Assembly (NCBI GenBank): GCA_958439195.1 | Contig: OY288166.1 | Location: forward strand, 124,001 to 188,000 | From: an uncultured Paracoccaceae bacterium | Lineage (GTDB): Bacteria > Pseudomonadota > Alphaproteobacteria > Rhodobacterales > Rhodobacteraceae | Direction of reading: 5' to 3' | Length of the DNA stretch: 64,000 bases | In this document: one piece after another, positions 53,117-62,470 of the stretch | How the letters are laid out: the number at the start of each line of letters is the position of its first letter | Numbering within the stretch: the first letter of the stretch is position 1 | Program-made: the position numbers and the translations under genes | Notes under the pieces: model-generated | Told to the model about the DNA's origin: nothing | Databases searched by the model: none | The model's input: only the letters and a program-made list of their open reading frames with translations

Positions 53117-54142
53117 TTACACCGCCCGCCGCTGCATCCGCTGCAAGGCGTTCCGCAGGGGCAGCGCTTCGTAGCTCTCCAGCACACGCCGCGCCGGCGT
53201 CGCCCCCCCCGTCACCCCATCTGGCCCCGCCGTAGCAAGCCAGCAGCCATCCGCCGCGACCAGCTCCGCCATCCCAAGGTCCAGCACCACGCCCACCGCC
53301 ACCGCCCGGCGGTTGTCCGCCACGGCCATCTGCCCATCCGCCAGATGCCGTGCCAGAACCAGCACCTCCTCGACCCCGAACAGATACTCCGCTTCTTCCC
53401 CGGAAATGCAGATCGGCTGATCCGGCGACACAAGCATGTCGTCGTCATGCCCGAAATAGGGTGCGCGCAGCCGGATCGCGGCCATGCTGCCGCGGCTGGG
53501 CACCTGCACCCGCGTTATACCAACCAGGGCCACCGCACCCGTTTCACGTGTGATCACCCGGTCACCCGGCCGCAACGCCCCTGCCGCCACCGGACCACGC
53601 GGCGTGCTGATCGGCGTTGCAACGCCCAGCCACCCCATCGGCACCGGGCGCGCCGCGCCCTGCATCGCCCCGAACCACAGCACCGCCGGATGGCGCAACA
53701 CCCCGGCACCGCCTGCACAAAGCGCCGTCAGGTCCACCAACCGGATTGGCATCGCCGCCTCGCCCTGCGCCTGCAGCCGCTGCCCGGCCAGGTCCATTTC
53801 CATCCACCAGCCGCGCCCGACACTACGCCCGCCGCCCTGTCCGCCCGTATCCCAGCCAAAACTCAGCCGCGCCACGCCCAGCCGTTGTGGCAATGGCCCC
53901 GGCAGCACATGCCGCAGCACCCGCCCGCCTTGCCGATGCAAAAGCACCATGCCCGCGCCCAGATCGTGAAACAGCGACAGCGCCACCTCTTCCACCCCGT
54001 TGCCCGCCCGCAGGTCCAAAAGCACCCCGGCCCCTGCCAGCGGCATGTCGATCTCGAAGACCAAAATCCCATGTGACAGAACGCCCGCGACCGGTGTTCC
54101 GGGCAGGTCGGGCTGATCGGAAAGGGCGATCCAGCGGGTCAA
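53117..54142 (-). CDS. Hint-domain protein without the catalytic cysteine
   Basis: The 341-residue protein has an N-terminal beta-rich half (to about residue 165) with SLFHDLGAGMVLLHRQ and a C-terminal Hint_2-like module: ISTPRGPVAAGALRPGDRVITRETG and LVSPDQPICISGEEAEYLFG. In typical family members the module opens with C[FA]xxGTxIxTPRG; here the corresponding place reads PMGWLGVATPISTPRG, with no Cys. Self-splicing or cleavage is therefore unlikely. Function unknown. It is convergent with the small gene before it and divergent from dapE. Confidence 0.8.
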   Translation of the reverse strand: MTRWIALSDQPDLPGTPVAGVLSHGILVFEIDMPLAGAGVLLDLRAGNGVEEVALSLFHDLGAGMVLLHRQGGRVLRHVLPGPLPQRLGVARLSFGWDTGGQGGGRSVGRGWWMEMDLAGQRLQAQGEAAMPIRLVDLTALCAGGAGVLRHPAVLWFGAMQGAARPVPMGWLGVATPISTPRGPVAAGALRPGDRVITRETGAVALVGITRVQVPSRGSMAAIRLRAPYFGHDDDMLVSPDQPICISGEEAEYLFGVEEVLVLARHLADGQMAVADNRRAVAVGVVLDLGMAELVAADGCWLATAGPDGVTGGATPARRVLESYEALPLRNALQRMQRRAV

Positions 54143-54354
54143 ATCAGGCGACGGCGTTTACCATGACAAGACACATCATGACCTGTGCCAGCCCTCCTTT
54201 CAACCAAAGCCGTGCAGCCCCCGCCAAGCAGCGCAACACATCCGCACCGAAACGTTGACTGCCGCGGGCCTGGCGCAAACGCCGGTTGCGGCCCTCCCGG
54301 TTGCGGCCCCCCGCGCCGCACGCTATCCCTCTGCCACCGCCCGAAAGGACCGCC

Positions 54355-55533
54355 ATGCCCGTATTCCCCGCCGAAACACCCACCGAAACACCGGTCGATC
54401 CGGCCGCCCTGACCGCTGCCCTGATCCGCTGCCCCTCTGTCACCCCGGTCGAAGGTGGCGCGCTGTCCCTATTGCAAGACCTGTTGTCTGGGGCAGGCTT
54501 TACCTGCATCCGCGTAGATCGGGGCGGCACCGCCAACCTTTACGCCCGCTGGGGCGCACGCGGGGCAAACCGCAGCTTTGGTTTCAACGGACATACCGAT
54601 GTCGTCCCCGTGGGCGACCGCGCGGCATGGACACAAGACCCCTTCGGCGCCGCCGTGATTGACGGCTGGATGTATGGCCGCGGGGCAACCGACATGAAAT
54701 CCGGCGTCGCCGCCTTTGCCGCCGCCGCCATCGACTTTGTCCGCGATACACCCCCCGATGGTGCTGTGATCCTGGCAATCACCGGGGATGAAGAGGGTGA
54801 CGCCACTGATGGCACAGTCGCCCTGTTGGACTGGATGGCACAAAACGGCGAACGCATGACCCATTGCCTTGTGGGCGAACCCACTTGCCCCGATCACATG
54901 GGCCAGATGATGAAGATCGGCCGTCGCGGCTCGCTTACCGCCTGGTTCACAGCGACCGGCGTGCAGGGCCATTCCGCCTATCCGCACCGTGCGAAAAACC
55001 CGATGCGCGCGCTGACCACCCTGCTCTCCCGCCTGCCCGATCAGCTTGACGACGGCACCGGCCATTTCGACCCCTCGACGCTTCAGATCACCACCATCGA
55101 CTGCGGCAATCCGGCCAATAACGTGATCCCGGCCAAAGGCAGCGCCACCGTCAACATTCGTTTCAACGACGCGCATTCCGGCACGCAGATCGCCGATTGG
55201 CTGCGCAGCGAAGCCGCCAAGATCGAATCCGAAACCGGCGTGCAGATCGCCACCCGCATCCAGATTTCCGGTGAAAGTTTCCTGACGCCCCCAGGTGACC
55301 TGTCCACCCTGGTGGCCCGCGCCGTGCAGGTGGAAACTGGGATCACCCCCGAACTGTCCACGACCGGCGGCACTTCGGACGCGCGGTTTGTAAAGGATCA
55401 CTGCCCTGTGGTGGAATTCGGCCTTGTTGGAAAGACCATGCATCAGGTCGACGAACGGGTAGAGGTGGCGCAGATCCATCAACTCAAGTCCATCTACACC
55501 CGCATCCTGCGCGACTATTTCGCAGCATCCTGA
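54355..55533 (+). CDS. dapE: Succinyl-diaminopimelate desuccinylase
   Basis: The 392-residue M20 peptidase has FGFNGHTDVVPVGD (His80, Asp82), GRGATDMKSGVAAF (Asp113), the catalytic Glu pair in ITGDEEGDATDG, and C-terminal FGLVGKTMHQVDERVEV. It removes succinate from N-succinyl-diaminopimelate using two zinc ions. The start follows GAAAGGACCGCC. Together with dapD it forms the succinylase branch. Confidence 0.96.
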   Translation: MPVFPAETPTETPVDPAALTAALIRCPSVTPVEGGALSLLQDLLSGAGFTCIRVDRGGTANLYARWGARGANRSFGFNGHTDVVPVGDRAAWTQDPFGAAVIDGWMYGRGATDMKSGVAAFAAAAIDFVRDTPPDGAVILAITGDEEGDATDGTVALLDWMAQNGERMTHCLVGEPTCPDHMGQMMKIGRRGSLTAWFTATGVQGHSAYPHRAKNPMRALTTLLSRLPDQLDDGTGHFDPSTLQITTIDCGNPANNVIPAKGSATVNIRFNDAHSGTQIADWLRSEAAKIESETGVQIATRIQISGESFLTPPGDLSTLVARAVQVETGITPELSTTGGTSDARFVKDHCPVVEFGLVGKTMHQVDERVEVAQIHQLKSIYTRILRDYFAAS

Positions 55534-55547
55534 TCCCCGGCCAGACC

Positions 55548-55967
55548 ATGACCCTGCTGATCCAACCCACCCGCGACATCGCCACCTGCCGCCATCTTCG
55601 CCGTGTCGTGTTCATCAACGAACAGGGCGTGTCCGAAGCGGATGAAGTTGATGACAAGGACGACGACGCCATCCATCTGCTTGCCGCACAAGACGGCACC
55701 CCCGTCGGCTCGGCCCGCCTGCTGATTTCGGACACTGTGGGAAAGATCGGACGCGTCTGCGTTCTGAAATCCCACCGCGGCACCGGCCTTGGCGCGGCGC
55801 TGATCCGGGCCGCCGTGGCCGAACTGCGCGCGCGCGGCCTGACCACCGCCAAGCTCGGTGCGCAAACCCACGCCATCGGCTTTTATGAACGCCTAGGCTT
55901 TGCCGTCAGCGGCCCCGAATACATGGATGCCGGCATCCCGCATCGTGACATGGTCCTGTCCCTTTAG
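55548..55967 (+). CDS. GNAT-family N-acetyltransferase
   Basis: The 139-residue protein of the ElaA/GNAT type begins with TRDIATCRHLRRVVFINEQGV. It has the acetyl-CoA motif VCVLKSHRGTGLGAALIRAAVAELRARG and GFYERLGFAVSGPEYMDAGIPHRDMVL. It transfers an acetyl group to an unknown amine. It is 14 bases from dapE, so probably co-transcribed. Confidence 0.9.
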   Translation: MTLLIQPTRDIATCRHLRRVVFINEQGVSEADEVDDKDDDAIHLLAAQDGTPVGSARLLISDTVGKIGRVCVLKSHRGTGLGAALIRAAVAELRARGLTTAKLGAQTHAIGFYERLGFAVSGPEYMDAGIPHRDMVLSL

Positions 55968-56153
55968 GACCACGGGGCCACTGCGCCCCTTGACCACCCA
56001 AGCGCCGGCTTTGTCAGACCTGCGCGGAACGGCAGGGTCGTTTGGATATTTTCGCCAAAGTGATTGGAAAGGGATGTCCCCAATCCCAGAGCGGCGCAGG
56101 GTCTGACACAAAGCGCAATGGCCTTTCGCCGCCACCCGTGCTAACGCGGCGCG

Positions 56154-58412
56154 ATGCAGGATATCCCGACCAAAGCCCAGATTCTCCAGTGGATCGCCGA
56201 AAATCCCGGCCTGTCCGCCAAGCGCGATATTGCCAAGGCCTTCAACATCAAGGGTGCCGCGCGGATCGACCTGAAACGCATCTTGCGCGAACTTGAGGAT
56301 GACGGCGCCGTCACCAAGAAGGCCCGCACCTATCGCGATCCTGACACGTTGCCCCCTGTTACCCTGCTGACCGCGCTGCCACCCGATGGGCAGGGCGATG
56401 TGTTCTTGCGTCCAATGGAATGGCAGGGCGAAGCAGAAGACGCCCCCCGCATCCTCTTTATCCCGAAGAAGGGCGATCCCGCCCTTGGCGCAGGTGACCG
56501 CATCCTTGCCCGCCTGTCCAAGGTTGATCTGGATGACTGGCAGTATGAGGCGCGGCTGATCCGCCGTCTTGGATCGAACCCGATCAAACTGCTGGGGATC
56601 TTTCGCCAGAACGCCGAGGGTGGCCGCATCGTCCCCATCGACAAGGGCGCCGACAAGGAATGGATCGTCGGCCGCGACGACACACTGGATGCCCGCGATG
56701 GTGAGTTGGTTGAGGCCGAACAATCCGGCCCCAAGCGCCTGGGCCTGCCCCGCGCCCGCATCGTGGCGCGTTTGGGCGATCCGACCGGGCCAAAGGCCGT
56801 TTCGCTGATAGCTATCCATCAGCATGGCATCCCCGATCGCTTTCCCGACCCAGTCATCGCGGCGGCCGAGGCCGCAAAGCCAGCCCCGATGGGCAAACGC
56901 GAAGACCTGCGCGATCTGCCACTTGTCACCATCGACCCGTCCGATGCCCGCGACCATGACGATGCCGTTTATGCCGAAGCCGATACCGACCCCCACAATC
57001 CCGGCGGCTTTGTCGTCTGGGTCGCCATCGCCGATGTCGCCCATTACGTCCGCCCCGGCAGCCCGCTGGACCGTGAGGCCCGCAAGCGCGGCAATTCCAC
57101 CTATTTCCCGGACCGCGTGGTTCCCATGCTGCCCGATGTGCTGTCGGGTGATCTCTGTTCCCTGCACGAAGGCGTGGACCGGCCCTGCATCGCCGTCCGC
57201 CTGAAGCTGGATGCCGAGGGTCAGAAGATCAGCCACCGTTTCGTGCGCGGCATGATGCGCTCAGCCGCCTCGCTCCACTATGGCGAGGTGCAGGATGCGC
57301 AGGATGGCCGCCCCAATGACCGCACCGCCCAACTGATGGATCGGGTGATCACGCCGCTTTATGCCGCTTACACGGTTGCCACCAAGGCCCGGCATCTGCG
57401 TCAGCCGCTGGATCTGGACCTGCCCGAACGCAAGATCGTGCTGTCGGATGAAGGCAAGGTTCTGTCCGTCGCCTATCGTGAACGGCTTGATGCGCATAAG
57501 CTGATCGAGGAGTTCATGATCCTCGCCAATGTCGCCGCGGCCGAGGAACTGACCCGACTGAAGCGCCCGCTGCTGTTCCGCGTCCACGAAGAACCCAGCC
57601 CCGAGAAACTGGATGCCCTGCGTGAGGTGGCCGAGGCGTCGGGCTTCACCCTCGCCAAGGGGCAGGTGCTGAAAACCGCGCATCTGAACCGCCTGCTTGC
57701 CCAGGCGCAGGGCACCGAATTTGATGAGCTGATGAACATCACCACCCTGCGGTCGATGACGCAGGCCTATTACCACCCGCAGAATTTCGGCCATTTCGGA
57801 CTGTCGCTGCGGTCTTACGCCCATTTCACCTCGCCCATCCGGCGCTATTCCGACCTGATCGTTCACCGCGCACTGATCACCGGTCACAACTGGGGCGATG
57901 ACGGGCTGTCCGCGCAGGATATCGAGGTACTGGAAGAAACCGCCAAGCAGATATCCGATGCGGAACGCCGGTCGATGATGGCGGAACGTGACACCAATGA
58001 CCGCTATCTCGCCGCCTATCTGGCCGATCGCGTGGGGAATGAATTTACCGGTCGCATCTCTGGCGTGCAGCGGTTCGGGCTGTTCATAAAGCTGGATGAA
58101 ACCGGGGCCGATGGCCTGATTCCAATCCGCGATGTTGGGCGCGAATTCTTTCACTACGATGACCAGACCCAAACCCTTATGGGGGCCGATACCGGCCTGA
58201 CGCTGGGCATCGGGCAAAAGGTAACCGTGCGGCTGGCCGAGGCGATCCCTGTCACGGGCGGGCTGGTGCTGGAACTGCTCTCGCTTGACGGTGCAACCCT
58301 TCCGCGCAGCCCGAACAGCGGGCGCAAGGGGCGGTTTTCCCCTCGTAAACCGGGGGCCTTTGCCGCCCGCGACGCAAAGTCAAAGCGCAAGGTGGTCCGC
58401 AAGCGGCGCTAG
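56154..58412 (+). CDS. rnr: Ribonuclease R
   Basis: A 752-residue RNB exonuclease. The N-terminal winged helix (to about residue 55) is followed by cold-shock domains, and the catalytic RNB domain has TIDPSDARDHDDAVYAE (metal Asp residues). The YAHFTSPIRRYSDLIVHRAL segment is next. The C-terminal S1 domain has GRISGVQRFGLFIKLDETGADGLIPI, and a basic tail ends KRKVVRKRR. It degrades structured RNA 3' to 5' in the cytoplasm. Starts after a 186-base gap holding a GGATATTTTCGCC element common in this family. Confidence 0.96.
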   Translation: MQDIPTKAQILQWIAENPGLSAKRDIAKAFNIKGAARIDLKRILRELEDDGAVTKKARTYRDPDTLPPVTLLTALPPDGQGDVFLRPMEWQGEAEDAPRILFIPKKGDPALGAGDRILARLSKVDLDDWQYEARLIRRLGSNPIKLLGIFRQNAEGGRIVPIDKGADKEWIVGRDDTLDARDGELVEAEQSGPKRLGLPRARIVARLGDPTGPKAVSLIAIHQHGIPDRFPDPVIAAAEAAKPAPMGKREDLRDLPLVTIDPSDARDHDDAVYAEADTDPHNPGGFVVWVAIADVAHYVRPGSPLDREARKRGNSTYFPDRVVPMLPDVLSGDLCSLHEGVDRPCIAVRLKLDAEGQKISHRFVRGMMRSAASLHYGEVQDAQDGRPNDRTAQLMDRVITPLYAAYTVATKARHLRQPLDLDLPERKIVLSDEGKVLSVAYRERLDAHKLIEEFMILANVAAAEELTRLKRPLLFRVHEEPSPEKLDALREVAEASGFTLAKGQVLKTAHLNRLLAQAQGTEFDELMNITTLRSMTQAYYHPQNFGHFGLSLRSYAHFTSPIRRYSDLIVHRALITGHNWGDDGLSAQDIEVLEETAKQISDAERRSMMAERDTNDRYLAAYLADRVGNEFTGRISGVQRFGLFIKLDETGADGLIPIRDVGREFFHYDDQTQTLMGADTGLTLGIGQKVTVRLAEAIPVTGGLVLELLSLDGATLPRSPNSGRKGRFSPRKPGAFAARDAKSKRKVVRKRR

Positions 58413-58516
58413 GCGGCGGCGGATCGCTGCCCGCCTTTCCAAGCATGGCTTTTGTCGCCCTCCGCTGTTGCGATATACTTTTGCAAAACGACAGGAACAG
58501 TCAGGCGGGTGGTTTC

Positions 58517-59800
58517 ATGCGGTTCCGGCACATTGCCATGGTTTTCCTGTGCTGCCCGCTGCCTGCACTTGCAGACCCATCGCTCGTGGCATCACCCTCG
58601 CCGCCGGAACAAATCTCCATCATTCCAGGCAACGCGACGGGGGACGACGTGACAAACGAACAGGCGACAGGATCAGGCAATACCGAAAGCCTGCAAGCAT
58701 GGATCGCCGCGTTTCACCCCCGTGCCTTGGCCGCCGGGATCACGCCATCGACCCTTGACCATGCTTTTGCAGATGTCGCTTACCGCCAGGACGTCATCGA
58801 GAAAGACCGAAATCAGGCTGAATTCACCCGTGCCATCTGGGACTACCTGGACAGCGCCGTTTCCGATGCACGGGTGGCGAACGGCCAGGCCGCCCTGCGC
58901 GCCCATGCCCCGCTTTTGCAACGGCTTGAGGCAATCTATGGCGTCCCGGCAGAGGTGGTCGTCGCCATCTGGGGGCTGGAATCCAGCTACGGCGCCAATC
59001 GTGGCGATGTCCCCGTGATCCCCGCCCTTGCAACACTTGCCCATGACGGCCGTCGTGGTGCGTTCTTTGAGGCACAGTTGATCGACGCGCTGCGCATCCT
59101 GCAATCGGGCGATGTGGACAAAGGCAATTTCACCGGCAGTTGGGCCGGGGCGATGGGGCACACGCAATTCATTCCATCCAGCTATCAATCCTTCGCCGTG
59201 GATTTCGATGGCGATGGGCGGCGCAACATCTGGTCGGATGATCCGACCGATGCGCTGGCCTCGACCGCCGCATATCTTGCGAAATCAGGCTGGGTGGCGC
59301 GGCGACCGTGGGGGATTGAAGTCAGCCTTCCCAAGGGCTTTGATTTCGAATTGTCGGGCCGGACTACGCAATTGTCCGCTGCCGAATGGGCAGCCAAAGG
59401 CCTGCGCCGCGCCGATGGCGGGGTTTTGCCCGATCACGGCCCTGTCTCGGTTCTGCTGCCGGCAGGTGCCGCAGGGGCGGCGTTCCTGGTCACAGCCAAC
59501 TTTACCGCCATTGAACGCTATAACACCGCCGATGCCTATGTCATCGCGGTGGGCCATTTGTCAGACCGGATTGCCGGAGGCCCACCGATCCGCGCCTCTT
59601 GGCCCCGTGACACACGCGCATTGACCGGTGCCGAAAACCGCGAATTGCAGGACCGCCTGACCAACGCGGGTTTTGATACGCGCGGCGTCGACGGCAGGAT
59701 CGGCCCTAACACCATCGCTGCCATCCGCGCATTCCAGCGTTCCGCCGGATTGGTGCCCGATGGATATGCCAGTCCAGAGATCCTCGATCGCCTGCGTTAG
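58517..59800 (+). CDS. Lytic murein transglycosylase MltB family with peptidoglycan-binding domain
   Basis: The 427-residue protein (ATG at 58517) has a signal peptide ending LPALA. The SLT_2 domain contains the catalytic Glu155 in IWGLESSYGANRGDVPVI and MGHTQFIPSSY. A C-terminal PG_binding_1 domain lies at about residues 365-427 (NRELQDRLTNAGFDTRGVDGRIGPNTIAAIRAFQ). It cleaves peptidoglycan in the periplasm. It is not an obvious lipoprotein, unlike E. coli MltB. It follows rnr by 104 bases. Confidence 0.94.
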   Translation: MRFRHIAMVFLCCPLPALADPSLVASPSPPEQISIIPGNATGDDVTNEQATGSGNTESLQAWIAAFHPRALAAGITPSTLDHAFADVAYRQDVIEKDRNQAEFTRAIWDYLDSAVSDARVANGQAALRAHAPLLQRLEAIYGVPAEVVVAIWGLESSYGANRGDVPVIPALATLAHDGRRGAFFEAQLIDALRILQSGDVDKGNFTGSWAGAMGHTQFIPSSYQSFAVDFDGDGRRNIWSDDPTDALASTAAYLAKSGWVARRPWGIEVSLPKGFDFELSGRTTQLSAAEWAAKGLRRADGGVLPDHGPVSVLLPAGAAGAAFLVTANFTAIERYNTADAYVIAVGHLSDRIAGGPPIRASWPRDTRALTGAENRELQDRLTNAGFDTRGVDGRIGPNTIAAIRAFQRSAGLVPDGYASPEILDRLR

Positions 59801-59963
59801 ACTAAAAACCAACAAAAGGCACAGGTTCAGGAGACACGAAACACCAGTTGTGCCCACTATCAGGGCGAACACCCAGGCATGGCGTGCAAAGGGTGAAAAC
59901 TGCCGGCTCCCTGCTGATCCACCTTGGCCACGTCCCTACCCCAACGGCAGTTGAACCGTCTGC

Positions 59964-61583
59964 CTACCTTGCGTCAGCCAGCACCAGTTCCGCGCCCTTC
60001 CAGCCCATCATCATGGCGGGGGCGTTCGTGTTGCCTGCGATCAGGTTAGGAAAGCTGGACGCATCGATCACCCGCAGACCGGCCACACCATGCACCCGCA
60101 ACCGCGCGTCAATCACGCTGCTGGCAGGGTCTGGTCCCATCCGACAGGTGCAGGACGGGTGATAGACCGTACCAGACCGTTTGCGGAAATCGTCGATCAG
60201 CGCGTCATCCGTTGTCACCATAGGACCGGGCCGCAATTCTTCGGCAATCAAGCGCGCCAAGGCAGGCTGTGCCGCCAGATGGCGCAGGAATTTCACGGCC
60301 AGCAGCATTTCCTTCACATCATGGTCGGTGGAAAAAGCATTCGCCGTGATGCAGGGGTGGCGCTGCGGATCGGGTGCCGTGATGCGAATATGGCCTCTGC
60401 TGGTGGGTCGGCAGTTCGACAGACCGATGGACATGCCGGAAAACGGGTCAGGTGTCAGGATCGGGCGTTCACCGTCACGCGGGATAAGCGTGGAAAAGGC
60501 CTGCATGTAAAGCTGCATGTTTGGCCGATCCAGATCGGGAGACGTGCGAAAGAACCCCCCGCCATGATTGATGGATTTGGCCAAAGGCCCATCCCCCGCC
60601 AAGACATACTTCATCCCGGCGATCAGCTTTCCCCACCAGGGGCGCAGCTCGTCGTTATACGTGGGCACCTTCATCCGCCAACTGTAGTTGATCCCCTGGT
60701 GGTCGCTCAGGTGATCGCCAACATTCGGGTTCGCCATAACAACCGGAATGCCAAGGGATTGCAAAAGGCCGCCCGGACCAACGCCAGACAGTTGCAGTAG
60801 CTGGGGGGAATTGATGGCCCCACCCGACAGGATCACCTCGGCCTTGGCGCGCAATGTCCGCGTTTGTCCGCCCTGCACATATTCCACGCCAACCGCGCGG
60901 CCCTGTTCGATCAGCACGCGCGTCACCATTGCCCCGGTCATCACCCGGCAATTCTGCCGGCGCATCGCCGGGCGCAGAAAGGCCCGCGATGCGGAATTGC
61001 GGCGCGCATTCCTGATCGTCATCTGATAGGTGCCTGCGCCTTCCTGTTCTGCCCCGTTGAAATCGGCGTTGTGAGCCAGACCGGCGCTATCACAGGCGGC
61101 GATGTAATCTTTCACCAGCGGATGCAGCCCCTTGCGATTGGCCGACACAAACAGCGGCCCACCTGCGCCGCGAAAATCGTCGCCCCCGGCCTCTGTGTCC
61201 TCCATCGCCTTATAGGCCGACAGCACGTCCTCCCATCCCCAGCCGGGATTCCCCGCCGCCGCCCATTCGTCATAATCGGCGCGATGTCCCCGAATATAGA
61301 CCATCGCATTGATCGAGGATGACCCCCCCAACAGCTTGCCCCGGGGCCAGTGATCGCGCTGCCCGGCAAGCCCCGGATCAGGTTCGGTCTTGTAAAGCCA
61401 GTTCACCGCAGGATCGTAGAACAGCTTGCCATAACCCAGCGGCAGCATGACAAAAAACCGACGGTCGCTTCCCCCGGCCTCCAGCACGGTCACCCGGTGC
61501 TTGCCACTGGCGGTCAGACGATCTGCCAGCACACAGCCCGCCGACCCTGCCCCCACGATGATGTAATCCGTCTCGTCGCTCAT
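59964..61583 (-). CDS. GMC-family FAD oxidoreductase
   Basis: The 539-residue protein has the FAD motif DYIIVGAGSAGCVLADRL, the GMC signatures GGSSSINAMVYIRGHRADYDEW and LSGGAINSPQLLQLSGVGP, and the active-site His region GTVYHPSCTCRMG. The C-terminus is SSFPNLIAGNTNAPAMMMGWKGAELV. Members oxidise alcohols such as choline or medium-chain alcohols. The sequence looks like the alcohol/choline dehydrogenase group without the markers that would prove choline specificity. It lies downstream of a CaiD-like gene with 83 bases between them. Confidence 0.92.
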   Translation of the reverse strand: MSDETDYIIVGAGSAGCVLADRLTASGKHRVTVLEAGGSDRRFFVMLPLGYGKLFYDPAVNWLYKTEPDPGLAGQRDHWPRGKLLGGSSSINAMVYIRGHRADYDEWAAAGNPGWGWEDVLSAYKAMEDTEAGGDDFRGAGGPLFVSANRKGLHPLVKDYIAACDSAGLAHNADFNGAEQEGAGTYQMTIRNARRNSASRAFLRPAMRRQNCRVMTGAMVTRVLIEQGRAVGVEYVQGGQTRTLRAKAEVILSGGAINSPQLLQLSGVGPGGLLQSLGIPVVMANPNVGDHLSDHQGINYSWRMKVPTYNDELRPWWGKLIAGMKYVLAGDGPLAKSINHGGGFFRTSPDLDRPNMQLYMQAFSTLIPRDGERPILTPDPFSGMSIGLSNCRPTSRGHIRITAPDPQRHPCITANAFSTDHDVKEMLLAVKFLRHLAAQPALARLIAEELRPGPMVTTDDALIDDFRKRSGTVYHPSCTCRMGPDPASSVIDARLRVHGVAGLRVIDASSFPNLIAGNTNAPAMMMGWKGAELVLADAR

Positions 61584-61666
61584 GGCCCACCTCTGCTTGT
61601 GGCGGAGCCTAGCGCGGCGCTTTGTTGGGGCGTGACAGGCAGCGACAGGAAACTGTCGTTTCCGTG

Positions 61667-62470
61667 TTACTTTCCCTTCCAGACCGGATCACGTTTTTCG
61701 GCAAAGGCACGCGCGCCTTCCAACTGATCCTCGCTGGAATAAAGCCTGTCCACAGTGGGCATCTGCCGTTTCGTGATGCGGTTCAAGGCATCCTGAAACC
61801 GCATATCCTCTGCCTCGCGCACCACCTCCTTGATGGCGGCGTAAACCAACGGCGGGCCGCTTTCCAACAAACGGGCAAGCGCCCAAGCCTTGGGCAGCAG
61901 GTCTGCCGGGGTGGTGATCTCTTTCAACAACCCCCAACGCAATGCCTCGTCCGCGTCGAACCAGCGCCCGGTCAGCAGCAAGTCCATCGCCACATGATAG
62001 GGTATGCGCTTGGGCAGTTTGATGCTGGCCGCATCGGCCACGGTGCCGGACCGTATTTCCGGCAGCGCAAAGGTGGCATTGTCACTCGCAAGGATCAGGT
62101 CGCAGGACAGCGCCAATTCCAACCCGCCACCACAGCAGATGCCGTTCACAGCAGCGATGACAGGCTTGTTCAGGTTGGGCAGTTCCTGCAGGCCGCCAAA
62201 GCCGCCCACCCCATAGTCGCCATCAACGGCGTCACCGCCTGCTGCGGCCTTCAAGTCCCAGCCGGGGCAAAAGAATTTTTCGCCCTCGGCCCGCAGGATG
62301 GCCACGCGCAGCGTGTCATCGTCGCGGAAATCGCGGAACGTCAGCCCCATGATCCGGCTTGTCAGCAGATCAATCGCATTGGCCTTGGGCCGGTCCAGCG
62401 TCACCTCAAGGATCGCGCCTTCGCGTCGGGTTCGGATCGGGCCTTCGGTCCGCATCTGCATCATCGTCAT
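61667..62470 (-). CDS. Crotonobetainyl-CoA hydratase-like enoyl-CoA hydratase
   Basis: The 267-residue crotonase protein resembles E. coli CaiD: LEVTLDRPKANAID, GEKFFCPGWDLKAAAGGD, KPVIAAVNG and the C-terminal AEKRDPVWKGK. The two catalytic Glu residues are Glu118 and Glu138, 20 apart as in CaiD (Glu111, Glu131). CaiD hydrates crotonobetainyl-CoA to carnitinyl-CoA. The ATG at 62470 overlaps the stop of the acyl-CoA synthetase gene by 4 bases. CaiB or CaiT genes are not in view, so the exact substrate is inferred. Confidence 0.87.
   Translation of the reverse strand: MTMMQMRTEGPIRTRREGAILEVTLDRPKANAIDLLTSRIMGLTFRDFRDDDTLRVAILRAEGEKFFCPGWDLKAAAGGDAVDGDYGVGGFGGLQELPNLNKPVIAAVNGICCGGGLELALSCDLILASDNATFALPEIRSGTVADAASIKLPKRIPYHVAMDLLLTGRWFDADEALRWGLLKEITTPADLLPKAWALARLLESGPPLVYAAIKEVVREAEDMRFQDALNRITKRQMPTVDRLYSSEDQLEGARAFAEKRDPVWKGK

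Noticed and set aside
59964..61583. Naming the GMC oxidoreductase betA (choline dehydrogenase)
   Set aside because: Family motifs fit, but betaine aldehyde dehydrogenase, betI and transporter genes are absent nearby, and choline-specific residues cannot be judged.
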